A stretch of 64,000 nucleotides of DNA, taken from the NCBI RefSeq assembly GCF_011762485.1, contig NZ_JAAKGI010000001.1:186001-250000 (forward strand). The letters run 5' to 3'. The stretch comes from Yeosuana marina (GTDB lineage: Bacteria; Bacteroidota; Bacteroidia; Flavobacteriales; Flavobacteriaceae). Position numbers and translations under genes: made by a program. This document shows, piece after piece, positions 9,860-19,206 of the stretch. The notes below the pieces were generated by a model. It ran no database searches, was not told the DNA's origin, and was given only the letters and a program-made list of their open reading frames with translations. Numbering within the stretch: the stretch's first letter is position 1; each line of letters begins with the position of its first letter.

Positions 9860-9903
9860 TAGCCCCCATCTTTTTACAAAAAATGTGAGGGCTAAAGTTT
9901 TTT
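9860..9903 (+). terminator. Terminator at the end of the glg operon
   Basis: TAGCCC (9860-9865) pairs with GGGCTA (9889-9894). An inner TTTTT/AAAAA pairing brings the arms together, and a run of six T follows at 9898. It separates glgB from the GH31 gene. Confidence 0.75.
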
Positions 9904-9940
9904 AATTTAGTATTTTGCCGTTCTATAAATTTGCTTGATA

Positions 9941-12337
9941 ATGATACTGAATACCGAATTAGAATACAAAGGGAATTTATTTCCAACCAACATAATAAGC
10001 TACTCAAAAGATGTAGATATCCTTCATTTTACTACAGAAAATAATATAATTCTACAATTAACCGTTTTAAGAGATAGTGTACTCCGATTTAGATATACTA
10101 CGGTAGGTAAATTTGATAAAGATTTTTCTTATGCTATTGACAAAGATGCCAGCAGAGGTTATAATCATTTGGAAATTTCTGAAGAAAAAGATAACTATTT
10201 AGTTACCACAGCTAAATTAATTTGCGAAATTCATAAGACCGATTTAAGAATTTCTATTTATGATGCCAATGATAAAAGCGTCATCTGTGAAGACGAGTTA
10301 GGGTTTCATTGGGAAGAAAGTTATCATCTTGGAGGCGATATTGTAAAAATGAGCAAGGCGTCTCAAACAGGAGAGAGTTTTTACGGTTTAGGCGATAAGC
10401 CACAACACATTAATTTAAAAGGAAGACGTTTTGAAAACTGGGCGACCGATAGTTATGCCTTTGGAAAAGATACAGACCCTATTTACAAAGCCATTCCGTT
10501 TTATACTGGTTTACACAACGGTAAATCTTACGGTATTTTCTTTGATAACTCGTTTAGAACTTATTTCGATTTCTGCCATGAACGCAGAAATGTAACCAGT
10601 TTTTGGGCACAAGGTGGTGAGATGAATTACTACTTTATCTACGGGCCTAAAATGCAAGACGTGGTAACCAGTTATACCGATTTAACCGGAACGCCAGAAT
10701 TACCACCATTATGGGCACTTGGCTATCACCAATGTAAATGGAGTTACTACCCAGAAAACAAAGTAAAAGAAATAACCTCAAAATTTAGAGAATTAAAAAT
10801 CCCATGTGATGCCATCTATTTAGATATAGATTATATGGAAGGCTTTAGATGTTTTACCTGGAGCAAAGACTATTTTCCAGATCCCAAAAGGATGGTAAAA
10901 GAATTAGCTGATGATGGCTTTAAAACTGTTGTTATCATAGATCCAGGCATTAAAATAGACAAAGAATACAGTGTTTTTAAAGAAGGCTTAGAAAAAGATT
11001 ATTTCTGCAAACGTGCCGACGGCCCCTATATGAAAGGTAAAGTATGGCCTGGCGAATGTTATTTTCCAGATTTTACTAGACGTGAAGTAAGAGAATGGTG
11101 GGCTGGCTTGTTTAAAGAATTAATTGAAGATATTGGTGTAAAAGGGGTTTGGAATGATATGAATGAGCCAGCAGTTATGGATGTTCCTGGTAAAACCTTT
11201 CCTCCAGATGTGCGTCATGATTACGATGGAAACCCTTGTAGCCATCAAAAAGCGCATAACATTTATGGTATGCAAATGGCTCGAGCCACGTATCACGGTG
11301 TAAAGCGTTTTAACTATCCTAAGCGCCCATTTGTAATTACGCGATCTGCCTATTCTGGCACACAACGTTACACTTCAACTTGGATGGGAGATAATGTAGC
11401 CTCTTGGGAACATTTACAAATAGCAAATATTCAAGCACAGCGTTTAGCACTATCTGGATTCTCTTTTGCTGGTTCAGATATTGGAGGGTTTGCAGAGCAA
11501 CCTAACGGCGAATTGTATGCAAGATGGATTCAGTTAGGAACTTTTCACCCATTCTGTAGAACACATTCTTCTGGCGATCACGGCGATCAAGAACCTTGGG
11601 CTTTTGATGAAGATATTACCGATGTTGTTAGGAAATTTATTGAAATACGATACCAATTACTGCCTTATTTATACACAGCGTTTTATCAATATACTCATGA
11701 AAATGTTCCCATATTAAAATCTCTGGTATTATTTGATCAAGAAGATCCTCAAACACATTATAGAACAGATGAGTTTGTTTACGGCAATCAAATTTTAGTT
11801 TGCCCTATTAACGAGCCAAATTCTAAAGGCAGAAGAATGTATATTCCTAGAGGAGAGTGGTATAATTTCTGGACTCAAGAGCTAGTCGTTGGAGGACGAG
11901 AAACCTGGGTAGATTCTGATTTAGATGATATGCCTGTTTTTGTAAAAGCAGGAGCTGTTATTCCTAAATACCCTATTCAGCAATATGTAGGTGAGAAAAC
12001 ATTTGATGAAGTTACATTAGATGTCTATTATAAAAATGGTAAAGAAGATTCTGAACTATATGAAGATGCTAATGATGGCTATGATTACACAAAAGGACGT
12101 TATAGTTTAATGAAATTTAACTTAGCTGGAAACGAGGAAAAATTAGTTATAAGAATTCATAAAAGAGGTCAATATATTACATCTTATTCAAATTTTAAAA
12201 TTAACTTGATTGGTTTGCCTTTTGAAGTTACATCTATAAAAGTTGATAATGAGGAGGTTGACTTGAAAGATTTGAAATTTAATAACAACAGTTTAGTTTT
12301 AACAAAAGAATTTACAAACCTTCAAATAATAGCATAA
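9941..12337 (+). CDS. GH31 alpha-glucosidase
   Basis: It is predicted to release glucose from alpha-glucans or maltodextrins. The N-terminal beta-sandwich (GESFYGLGDKPQHINLKGRRFENW) is followed by a GH31 barrel with nucleophile D406 in VWNDMNEPAV and acid/base D484 in WMGDNVASWEHL, then AGSDIGGF and C-terminal beta-domains. I place the start at the ATG at 9941, giving 798 residues, rather than the in-frame TTG at 9935. No signal peptide is visible, so it is probably cytoplasmic. It is co-oriented with the glg operon but separated from it by a terminator, which suggests related but independently started expression. The exact substrate cannot be told from the sequence. Confidence 0.92.
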   Translation: MILNTELEYKGNLFPTNIISYSKDVDILHFTTENNIILQLTVLRDSVLRFRYTTVGKFDKDFSYAIDKDASRGYNHLEISEEKDNYLVTTAKLICEIHKTDLRISIYDANDKSVICEDELGFHWEESYHLGGDIVKMSKASQTGESFYGLGDKPQHINLKGRRFENWATDSYAFGKDTDPIYKAIPFYTGLHNGKSYGIFFDNSFRTYFDFCHERRNVTSFWAQGGEMNYYFIYGPKMQDVVTSYTDLTGTPELPPLWALGYHQCKWSYYPENKVKEITSKFRELKIPCDAIYLDIDYMEGFRCFTWSKDYFPDPKRMVKELADDGFKTVVIIDPGIKIDKEYSVFKEGLEKDYFCKRADGPYMKGKVWPGECYFPDFTRREVREWWAGLFKELIEDIGVKGVWNDMNEPAVMDVPGKTFPPDVRHDYDGNPCSHQKAHNIYGMQMARATYHGVKRFNYPKRPFVITRSAYSGTQRYTSTWMGDNVASWEHLQIANIQAQRLALSGFSFAGSDIGGFAEQPNGELYARWIQLGTFHPFCRTHSSGDHGDQEPWAFDEDITDVVRKFIEIRYQLLPYLYTAFYQYTHENVPILKSLVLFDQEDPQTHYRTDEFVYGNQILVCPINEPNSKGRRMYIPRGEWYNFWTQELVVGGRETWVDSDLDDMPVFVKAGAVIPKYPIQQYVGEKTFDEVTLDVYYKNGKEDSELYEDANDGYDYTKGRYSLMKFNLAGNEEKLVIRIHKRGQYITSYSNFKINLIGLPFEVTSIKVDNEEVDLKDLKFNNNSLVLTKEFTNLQIIA

Positions 12338-12343
12338 CTAACT

Positions 12344-12380
12344 AAAGACCTCAGATAGCTTTTATTTGGGGTCTTTTTTA
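12344..12380 (+). terminator. Terminator between the convergent GH31 and antiporter genes
   Basis: AAAGACC (12344-12350) pairs with GGTCTTT (12370-12376) and is followed by T residues on the plus strand. The right half overlaps the last codons of the convergent minus-strand antiporter gene. Confidence 0.7.
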
Positions 12381-14203
12381 TAGACCATAGGTTTTCCTAA
12401 ATACACTAGTTTATACCCCTTTTCAACATTTTTAATGGCTTTATTATGAGATGAAATAATCTCTAAGACGCCTTTTTTATCTTTTACCAACAACGGAATC
12501 ATATCTTCATCTTTATTGGTGACTTCAATAAGCTTTTCGTAATGGTCTCTATCCAAAATTTCAATTTCATGAATTTTTGGATATTTTCTAGCTACTTCGG
12601 TGAGTTGAATAAAATCGTCTGTTTGAGAAAATAAACCCTCTTTAGGATTTTTTTCAGGGTGATTCATTTCATCAACTGAAATAAGCCTAAACGTTCCGTT
12701 TTCACCAAACTGCTCTCCAAATTTATTAATAGCATATTTATTAATGTTTTCACTTCCTGTTAAAGCCATTAAAAACCCAATATCATTTAATTCAATATTA
12801 TCGTTTAAACTTTCAGAATATATATCTGTATTAAAGGCTTCCAGTCCTAATTCTTGCGCTAATTGTATATTTGTTTGGTTACTATCAATTAACACTACAT
12901 GCCTATCATTATCTTCTAAATAACTTCCAATAAGTCTTGATACTTGCGACGCTCCAACTATTAAAATACCCTCCGAACGCTTTAAAAACACGCCTACTAA
13001 CTTAGCAAAAATTCTAGCTGTAGTTGCATTAAGTAAAACGGTTCCTAAAACAATCATAAAGACTAACGGAGTAATGTATTCTGCCCCAGGAACACCGTCT
13101 TTTAAGAGTTTGCTCCCAAAAAGAGAGGCAATACCGGCAGCCACAATTCCTCGAGGCCCTACCCAGCTTATAAATAGTTTTTCATTAAACTTTAGCTTTG
13201 AGCCAGCCGTAGATAAAAATACAGCTAAGGGCCTTATAACAAATACAACCAAGGCAAAAAGAGCTACGGTTTCCCATCTGTATAGCAACATTAAATCTTC
13301 CATATTAATATTGGCCGCTAACAGGATAAAAAGTATGGAGATTAATAAAACACTTAAAGACTCCTTAAAGTAAAGAAGCTCTTTCATATTCTCTAATTTT
13401 CCATTACCTACAACCATTCCCATAACCACAACAGCTAATAGTCCGGACTCATGAGCGAAAATTTCTGACTCAACAAAAACCAATAATACCGTAGAAAGTG
13501 ACACCACATTTAATAAATAGTGTGGAACAAAATTTTTGTTAATAGCAAAAATTAAAGCGTGGGCAAACGTAAAACCGAATGTGGTTCCAAAAAGAATAAT
13601 CTTTCCAAACTCGATTAAAGCAGTTTTTGTAAAGCCGCTATCCCCTTCTACACTAATAAATTCAAAAACCAATACAGCTACCAAAGCTCCAATAGGATCG
13701 ATTAAAATACCTTCCCATTTTAAAACAGCGGATACATCTTTTTTTAGTGGTATATTTCTAAGAATAGGTGTAATTACAGTAGGTCCTGTAACAATGATTA
13801 AGCCTGAAACCAAAAATGAAATTTCCCAACTTAAATTAAAAATAAACCTAACTAGAAAACCAGCACCAAAAAAAGTAATGGCAGACCCCAGCGTTATAAG
13901 TTTTGTAATAACTGGACCAACATGCTTAATTTCGGAACGTTTAAGCGTTAAACCGCCTTCAAACAGAATAATACTAATTGCTAAAGACACAAAGTAGAAC
14001 AAACCATCACCGGGAAATAAACCCTTCGTGCCATTCCAAACAGGTTCTATCCACTTGCTGCCATCTTCGCTAAAAAAAGTAGCGGCTATAGGCCCTACTA
14101 ATAAACCTATTAAAATTAGGGGTAAAATAGCGGGAATTTTAAATTTCCATGCCACCCATTGGGCTAGAATTCCTAAAATAATGATTCCTGAAAGCTCTAA
14201 CAT
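12362..14203 (-). CDS. Cation:proton antiporter (CPA family) with C-terminal TrkA-N domain
   Basis: This inner-membrane Na+ or K+/H+ antiporter has 613 residues. The N-terminal ~390 residues form many hydrophobic segments with the CPA signature VTGPTVITPILRN and KWEGILIDPIGA, where E164 and D169 occupy the conserved ion-binding region. The C-terminal part is a Rossmann TrkA-N domain (GILIVGASQVSRLIGSYLEDNDRHVVLID), which in related transporters binds NAD(H) or other nucleotides and gates transport. It starts with ATG at 14203. Which ion is carried cannot be decided. The neighbouring permease on the same strand also carries a cytoplasmic regulatory extension. Confidence 0.9.
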   Translation of the reverse strand: MLELSGIIILGILAQWVAWKFKIPAILPLILIGLLVGPIAATFFSEDGSKWIEPVWNGTKGLFPGDGLFYFVSLAISIILFEGGLTLKRSEIKHVGPVITKLITLGSAITFFGAGFLVRFIFNLSWEISFLVSGLIIVTGPTVITPILRNIPLKKDVSAVLKWEGILIDPIGALVAVLVFEFISVEGDSGFTKTALIEFGKIILFGTTFGFTFAHALIFAINKNFVPHYLLNVVSLSTVLLVFVESEIFAHESGLLAVVVMGMVVGNGKLENMKELLYFKESLSVLLISILFILLAANINMEDLMLLYRWETVALFALVVFVIRPLAVFLSTAGSKLKFNEKLFISWVGPRGIVAAGIASLFGSKLLKDGVPGAEYITPLVFMIVLGTVLLNATTARIFAKLVGVFLKRSEGILIVGASQVSRLIGSYLEDNDRHVVLIDSNQTNIQLAQELGLEAFNTDIYSESLNDNIELNDIGFLMALTGSENINKYAINKFGEQFGENGTFRLISVDEMNHPEKNPKEGLFSQTDDFIQLTEVARKYPKIHEIEILDRDHYEKLIEVTNKDEDMIPLLVKDKKGVLEIISSHNKAIKNVEKGYKLVYLGKPMVYKKDPK

Positions 14204-14257
14204 GCAGTATTTTTTACGTTTGGAGTAAAGTTAATAAGAAAAAGGTAAATATAAAGA

Positions 14258-16462
14258 TTAGTTATCTCTCATTGTAAGACGTAAAACTGAACAAGCCGAT
14301 TTCTGTGTAAATTTATCTTTTCCGGTTCCAAAAAGAACATTAATCCAATTGTCTTTTTGAGGCGTTCCTAAAATTAACAAGTCGTAACTAGCTGAAATTT
14401 TCGAAATAGCATCAATAGGGTCGTCTGATTTTATAATAATAACCTCACTTTTACTTGAAGCCTTAGCAATAATAGCAGATGAGGTAGCTTCCATATCTTC
14501 AATAATATCTTTTGAAAAACGTGACGGAACAACATGCAGGAGTGTTAAAGAGGCATCGTAAAACTGACAAATACGATCGGCAATTGCCACAAAATTTTTA
14601 TCTTTTCTTCCTGGGCGAAGTGCTAATAACACTTTACCAATATGCCTCACGCCATTATCTTTAAATAGTGCAAAATCAGAATTTATATTAGTCACTAACC
14701 AACCAATGGGGTTTCTAACCAATATACCATTATGTGCTTTACCATTCCAACCCATTACCAACCAATCGCAATTTGTTTGATTACTTAATTCATCAATGGT
14801 TTCAGAAATATCATGTGTTACAACAGCTTCAAAATCTATATCTAAATTTTTAGCATTAGCTAAACCCGAAATTCTCCTTGCTAAAGAATGAATGATGGGG
14901 CTATCGTCTGAAAAGGCATCCAAATAAGTTTGATTAGGCACTTCGGTAATATTTATGGCCTGTATCTGTTCTCTCCTATTAATGGCAGCACCTATTTCTA
15001 CAAGCATTTCTGGTGAGTTTTCGTTACCCAACAACGGCACAACAACACCAGCATTTGATACGAATTGGCCGTCTAAAACATTATCATTAATAGCCACTTT
15101 TGGTGTAAACCCTTTTTTCTCTTTATTCTTCTTTTTGTACAATAAATATAATGCCGGACGGTGACCATACTTTCTTAAAACACCTGTTCGGCGTGTTTTA
15201 TTTCCAAAGTTAAAATAGATAGTAATCCCTAGTATAAAAATAGCGACAATAGATAAAAAAGGCATTAAACCCAATAAAACCAATAGTACAATACCACTAA
15301 TAATTCCAAAGATTTGAACATAAGGATATAAAGGCGATTTAAAAGGTGGGTTATACCACTGCGCCGAGGTTTCTCTTAAAACAATTACGGCAGCATTTAC
15401 TACCATAAACATCATCACCATAAAAGCACTTGCTAGTTTTGCTATTTTTTCAACATCTAAAAATAAGATGACTATAGCCATCACCCCACACGTAATTATA
15501 ATGGTTACTGTAGGCGTTAAGTACCTAGAATGTAACTTGCTCATAAATGTCGGGAGAAGCTTGTGTCTGGCCATAGCAAATGGAAACCTGGACGCTGCCA
15601 AAACTCCAGAATTTGCCATAGAAATAAGGGTTATAACCCCTATAATTGCAGCTGCATAGCCTACATATTCACCACCTAACATGTTTGATATTGTATAGAT
15701 AGGCTTTAAATCTTCTTCTAAAGCTTCTAAAGGAATATTTCCAACTAAAACAAAGGTTATAGACACGTAAATGGTTGTCATAATGAACAACGATAAAATC
15801 ATTGCCAAGGGTAAGTTTTTGTCTGGATTTTTAATTTCGCCAGCAATGGCTGCTACCTTGGTTACACCTGCATAAGAAATATATACAAAAGCTACCGTAG
15901 ACATTAGCCCCATGCTCCCATTGGTTAAAAATGGCTTTAAAAAGGCTTTATTGATTTCTGGAAGTCCGAAAATAAGAATCAACGTAAGGCAAATAAGACT
16001 CAATGCAACAATAACTATTTGCACCTTGCCCACTTTTTTAACACCCAAAACATTTAAAAAGAGAATAATTCCAAGAAAAAAAACAGCAACAATTCGGGTA
16101 AGGTTGGGGTCGATACTAATTAAAATTGATAGATAAGCTCCAAAACCAACCAATGCAAAAGAACTCTTGAGTAACAACGAAAGCCACAAGCCAATCCCAG
16201 CAACTGTTCCTAAAATAGGTCCAAAAGCGCGTTCAATATAAACATAAGTGCCTCCAGAAGAAGGCATTGCAGTCGCTAATTCAGATTTAGAAAGTGCCGC
16301 AGGTAAAATACAAAGCGACGCAATTAAATACGCTAACCAAACAGAAGAGCCTGTTTTTGCAGCGGCTAAACCTGGTAAAACAAAAATTCCGCTACCAAGC
16401 ATTCCGCCAATACTTATGGCGATAACTGAGATTAATGACAAGCTACGTTCTAATTTCTTCAA
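14258..16462 (-). CDS. APC-superfamily amino acid permease with tandem universal-stress domains
   Basis: This is a predicted inner-membrane amino acid transporter of 734 residues. The first ~430 residues carry about 12 hydrophobic segments and the APC opening ISIGGMLGSGIFVLPG. The remaining ~300 residues are soluble and resemble two UspA-like domains. The second is clear from KVLLALRPGRKDKNF and a terminal ILGTPQKDNW...SVLRL, similar to the UspA ATP-binding tail. The start is a TTG (codon at 16462-16460). An AGGAG stands about 14 nt upstream, and no ATG gives the full first membrane segment. The fused stress domains suggest nucleotide- or stress-dependent gating (inference). Confidence 0.88.
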   Translation of the reverse strand: MKKLERSLSLISVIAISIGGMLGSGIFVLPGLAAAKTGSSVWLAYLIASLCILPAALSKSELATAMPSSGGTYVYIERAFGPILGTVAGIGLWLSLLLKSSFALVGFGAYLSILISIDPNLTRIVAVFFLGIILFLNVLGVKKVGKVQIVIVALSLICLTLILIFGLPEINKAFLKPFLTNGSMGLMSTVAFVYISYAGVTKVAAIAGEIKNPDKNLPLAMILSLFIMTTIYVSITFVLVGNIPLEALEEDLKPIYTISNMLGGEYVGYAAAIIGVITLISMANSGVLAASRFPFAMARHKLLPTFMSKLHSRYLTPTVTIIITCGVMAIVILFLDVEKIAKLASAFMVMMFMVVNAAVIVLRETSAQWYNPPFKSPLYPYVQIFGIISGIVLLVLLGLMPFLSIVAIFILGITIYFNFGNKTRRTGVLRKYGHRPALYLLYKKKNKEKKGFTPKVAINDNVLDGQFVSNAGVVVPLLGNENSPEMLVEIGAAINRREQIQAINITEVPNQTYLDAFSDDSPIIHSLARRISGLANAKNLDIDFEAVVTHDISETIDELSNQTNCDWLVMGWNGKAHNGILVRNPIGWLVTNINSDFALFKDNGVRHIGKVLLALRPGRKDKNFVAIADRICQFYDASLTLLHVVPSRFSKDIIEDMEATSSAIIAKASSKSEVIIIKSDDPIDAISKISASYDLLILGTPQKDNWINVLFGTGKDKFTQKSACSVLRLTMRDN

Positions 16463-16556
16463 ATCGTATTATTTATCTCCTAAAATAGGCTTTTTTTAAT
16501 AAGACTAAATATCTTAATAATTTCTTAACATTTCACTATTATTATATTGGTTTTTG

Positions 16557-16564
16557 TAATTTTG
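16557..16564 (+). promoter_or_regulatory. Possible -7 box TAATTTTG before the MBL hydrolase gene
   Basis: It matches TAnnTTTG, but it ends only 6 nt before the ATG at 16571 and has no TTG at the expected upstream distance. If used, the mRNA would be almost leaderless. Confidence 0.3.
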
Positions 16565-16570
16565 TAGGAT

Positions 16571-17431
16571 ATGAATTTATTCCCCATTAATTCAGGAAAC
16601 TTTAAACTAGATGGTGGTGCAATGTTTGGTGTTGTACCTAAATCAATTTGGCACAAAACTAATCCTTCCAACGCCAACAATATGATAGATATTGCGTCTC
16701 GTTGTTTACTAATTGAAGACAGCAATAAACTTATTTTAATTGATACTGGAATGGGAAACAAACAGTCTGATAAATTTTTTGGTTATTATTACTTGTGGGG
16801 AAACGATTCTCTAGAAAAATCATTGAAAAATTATGGTTTTCATCCAAATGATATTACTGATGTTTTTTTAACACATTTGCATTTCGATCATTGTGGCGGT
16901 AGTATTCAATGGAACAAGGACCAAACAGGATATGAGCCTGCTTTTAAAAATGCTCATTTTTGGAGTAATGAAGATCATTGGCAATGGGCAACAAAACCCA
17001 ATAGGAGAGAAAAAGCCTCTTTCTTAAAAGAGAATATTCTACCTATGCAAGATTGTGGTCAACTTAAATTTACATCTTTACCAAACGGTAACACACTTAA
17101 AAATTCTGAACTTGGTTTCGATATCTTTTTTGCCGATGGGCATACAGATAAACAAATGATTCCAATGATTCAATATAAAAATAAAACCATCTGCTTTATG
17201 GCAGATTTACTTCCAACCGTAGGTCATTTACCTCTACCATTCGTTATGGGTTATGACACCAGACCATTATTGTCTCTTGATGAAAAAGAGCTTTTTTTAA
17301 ACCTTGCAGCAGATAATAACTATTACCTGTTTTTAGAGCATGATGCTCACAATGAAATTATTACTGTTCAGCATACCGAAAAAGGCGTTAGACTTAAAGA
17401 GATTTTTACAGTTTCTGAAATTTTTAATTAA
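16571..17431 (+). CDS. Metallo-beta-lactamase-fold hydrolase
   Basis: This is a two-metal hydrolase of the MBL superfamily with 286 residues and no signal peptide. The metal motif THLHFDHCGG is intact (H102, H104, D106, H107). Further ligands are in ADGHTDKQ, FMADLLPT and the late FLEHD. The opening GNFKLDGGAMFGVVPKS is shared with a large subfamily that includes quorum-quenching lactonase-like proteins, but the substrate cannot be inferred. The start at 16571 keeps this conserved opening. The subtilase gene follows after 13 nt, so the two may be co-transcribed. Confidence 0.85.
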   Translation: MNLFPINSGNFKLDGGAMFGVVPKSIWHKTNPSNANNMIDIASRCLLIEDSNKLILIDTGMGNKQSDKFFGYYYLWGNDSLEKSLKNYGFHPNDITDVFLTHLHFDHCGGSIQWNKDQTGYEPAFKNAHFWSNEDHWQWATKPNRREKASFLKENILPMQDCGQLKFTSLPNGNTLKNSELGFDIFFADGHTDKQMIPMIQYKNKTICFMADLLPTVGHLPLPFVMGYDTRPLLSLDEKELFLNLAADNNYYLFLEHDAHNEIITVQHTEKGVRLKEIFTVSEIFN

Positions 17432-17444
17432 TATTTTAACTCAA

Positions 17445-19052
17445 ATGAAAACATTCAAATCTTTATTTATTGCTGCATTTGTAGCATCTATGTTTTACGG
17501 CTGTGGAAGTTCTGCTATTATTTCTACTCCCATAGAATCAATAGATAATACCCCAATAAAAACGGCTGATTTAACCAAAGCCCAACTACACCACTGGAGT
17601 CATTTAGACCTTGTAAAAGACACCGTACCAGGTATGAGTGTTGACAAATTGTATTCTGAAATTATTAAAAACAAAAAAGGCAAAAAAGTTATTGTAGCCG
17701 TGGTTGATTCAGGTATTGATATTGATCATGAAGACTTAAGAGATGTCATCTGGACCAACGAAGGAGAAATTCCAAACAATGGTATTGATGATGACAAAAA
17801 TGGTTATGTAGATGATGTACATGGCTGGAACTTTTTAGGTGATGGCTATGATGAACAATTAGAATATGTAAGAATACTAGCTAGTGGAGATACCAGTAAT
17901 CCAGATTATGAAAAAGCCAAAGCTGAATATGATAAAGAATATCAACTTTGGATGGGAAGAAAAACCCTTTACGATCAAATTTATGCTCAAATAACAAGTG
18001 CAGATGAAACGCTTTCTAACCTTTTAAACAAAAAAGACTATACAAAAGAAGATATTGATGCAATAAAAAGCACAGATCCTAAAGTAAATGAAGCAATTCA
18101 AATTGTTGAATATTATGGAAAAGGAACAAAATATGGGCCTGCTTTAGTTAAATCATTTAAACATAGTTTAGAAAGTATTAATGATCGTTTAAACATTAAT
18201 TTAAATAAAAACTTAAAAGGACGTGTTACCGGAGATAACCCAGATGATATGTCTACCAAATATTACGGTAATGGCAATGTTAGACCTGTAAAGAAAAGTG
18301 AAAGTCATGGAACCCATGTTGCTGGTATTATTGCTGCAGAACGTAACAATGGTATAGGTGTCGATGGCGTTGCGAACAATGTTTTAATCATGCCTGTTCG
18401 AACAGTGCCTAATGGTGATGAATACGATAAAGATGTCGCTTTAGCTATTCGTTATGCTGTAGATAATGGTGCCAAAGTTATTAACGGAAGTTTTGGTAAA
18501 TATTACTCAACCCATAGTGACTGGGTAAGAGAAGCTATTGCTTACGCAGGAGAACACGATGTATTGTTTGTAAATGCAGCGGGTAATGAAGGTAAAGATT
18601 TAGATAAAGTTGCTATTTATCCAAACGACCAAGTAGATAATGGTCCTGAAGTTTCTAACAATTTTATTACTGTTGGTGCATTAGCTCCAAAATATGGTCC
18701 AGACATGGTTGCTGGTTATTCAAACTACGGTAAAATAAATGTTGATTTGTTTGCTCCAGGTTCTGAAATTTATTCTACAACTCCTGAAAATGAATATGAG
18801 TCTTATAATGGTACATCAATGGCAGCACCTGCTGTTGCTGGAGTTGCTGCTTTAGTTCGTTCCTACTACCCTGACCTAACTGCTGGTCAAGTTAAGCAAG
18901 TTTTAATGAGTTCAGGCTTAGCTGCTAAAACAAATGTTATTGTAGGTGGTGATGCAGATAATGTAAAACCATTTGCAGATTTGAGTAAGTCTGGCAAAAT
19001 GGTTAATGCTTTTAATGCATTAATTGTAGCCTCTCGTATGGCAACCAAATAA
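17445..19052 (+). CDS. S8 family serine peptidase (subtilase), lipoprotein
   Basis: This is an exported subtilisin-like protease, probably anchored in the envelope. I start it at the ATG at 17445 (535 residues), because a longer in-frame ORF runs back into the MBL gene while this ATG begins a lipoprotein signal (MKTFKSLFIAAFVASMFYGCGS, with the lipobox Cys in YGC). The catalytic triad is visible as D88 in VAVVDSGIDIDHEDL, H288 in SHGTHVAGIIAAE and S458 in YNGTSMAAPAVAG. Between Asp and His lies an insert of ~130 residues. ID/DDDKNGYVDD after the Asp is a calcium-like acidic loop seen in Bacteroidota subtilases. The substrate is unknown. Confidence 0.92.
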   Translation: MKTFKSLFIAAFVASMFYGCGSSAIISTPIESIDNTPIKTADLTKAQLHHWSHLDLVKDTVPGMSVDKLYSEIIKNKKGKKVIVAVVDSGIDIDHEDLRDVIWTNEGEIPNNGIDDDKNGYVDDVHGWNFLGDGYDEQLEYVRILASGDTSNPDYEKAKAEYDKEYQLWMGRKTLYDQIYAQITSADETLSNLLNKKDYTKEDIDAIKSTDPKVNEAIQIVEYYGKGTKYGPALVKSFKHSLESINDRLNINLNKNLKGRVTGDNPDDMSTKYYGNGNVRPVKKSESHGTHVAGIIAAERNNGIGVDGVANNVLIMPVRTVPNGDEYDKDVALAIRYAVDNGAKVINGSFGKYYSTHSDWVREAIAYAGEHDVLFVNAAGNEGKDLDKVAIYPNDQVDNGPEVSNNFITVGALAPKYGPDMVAGYSNYGKINVDLFAPGSEIYSTTPENEYESYNGTSMAAPAVAGVAALVRSYYPDLTAGQVKQVLMSSGLAAKTNVIVGGDADNVKPFADLSKSGKMVNAFNALIVASRMATK

Positions 19053-19074
19053 AATAGTATCAATTGATAGTGTA

Positions 19075-19098
19075 AAAAGGGGACTCTTCCCCTTTTTG
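19075..19098 (+). terminator. Terminator after the subtilase gene
   Basis: A perfect 9-bp stem AAAAAGGGG / CCCCTTTTT with a 6-nt loop lies 22 nt after the stop codon. Confidence 0.9.
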
Positions 19099-19206
19099 CT
19101 TTTTAAAATTATTTTTATGAAACGAGCATACTAAAAGCATTATCACCTAAGGGAATGATTATTTGCGAACAGCATGTGACCTCTGAAAAACAATACATAT
19201 AAACAC

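Noticed and set aside
9935..9940. TTG start two codons upstream for the GH31 gene
   Set aside because: The ATG at 9941 is in frame two codons later; nothing favours the TTG.
13536..13997. 153-residue open frame on the plus strand opposite the antiporter gene
   Set aside because: It lies fully inside a well-recognised gene on the other strand, its translation resembles no protein, and its composition is that of an antisense reading of membrane segments.
17340..17444. Longer subtilase reading frame starting at 17340
   Set aside because: It overlaps the 3' end of the MBL gene and would bury the lipoprotein signal that begins at the ATG at 17445.
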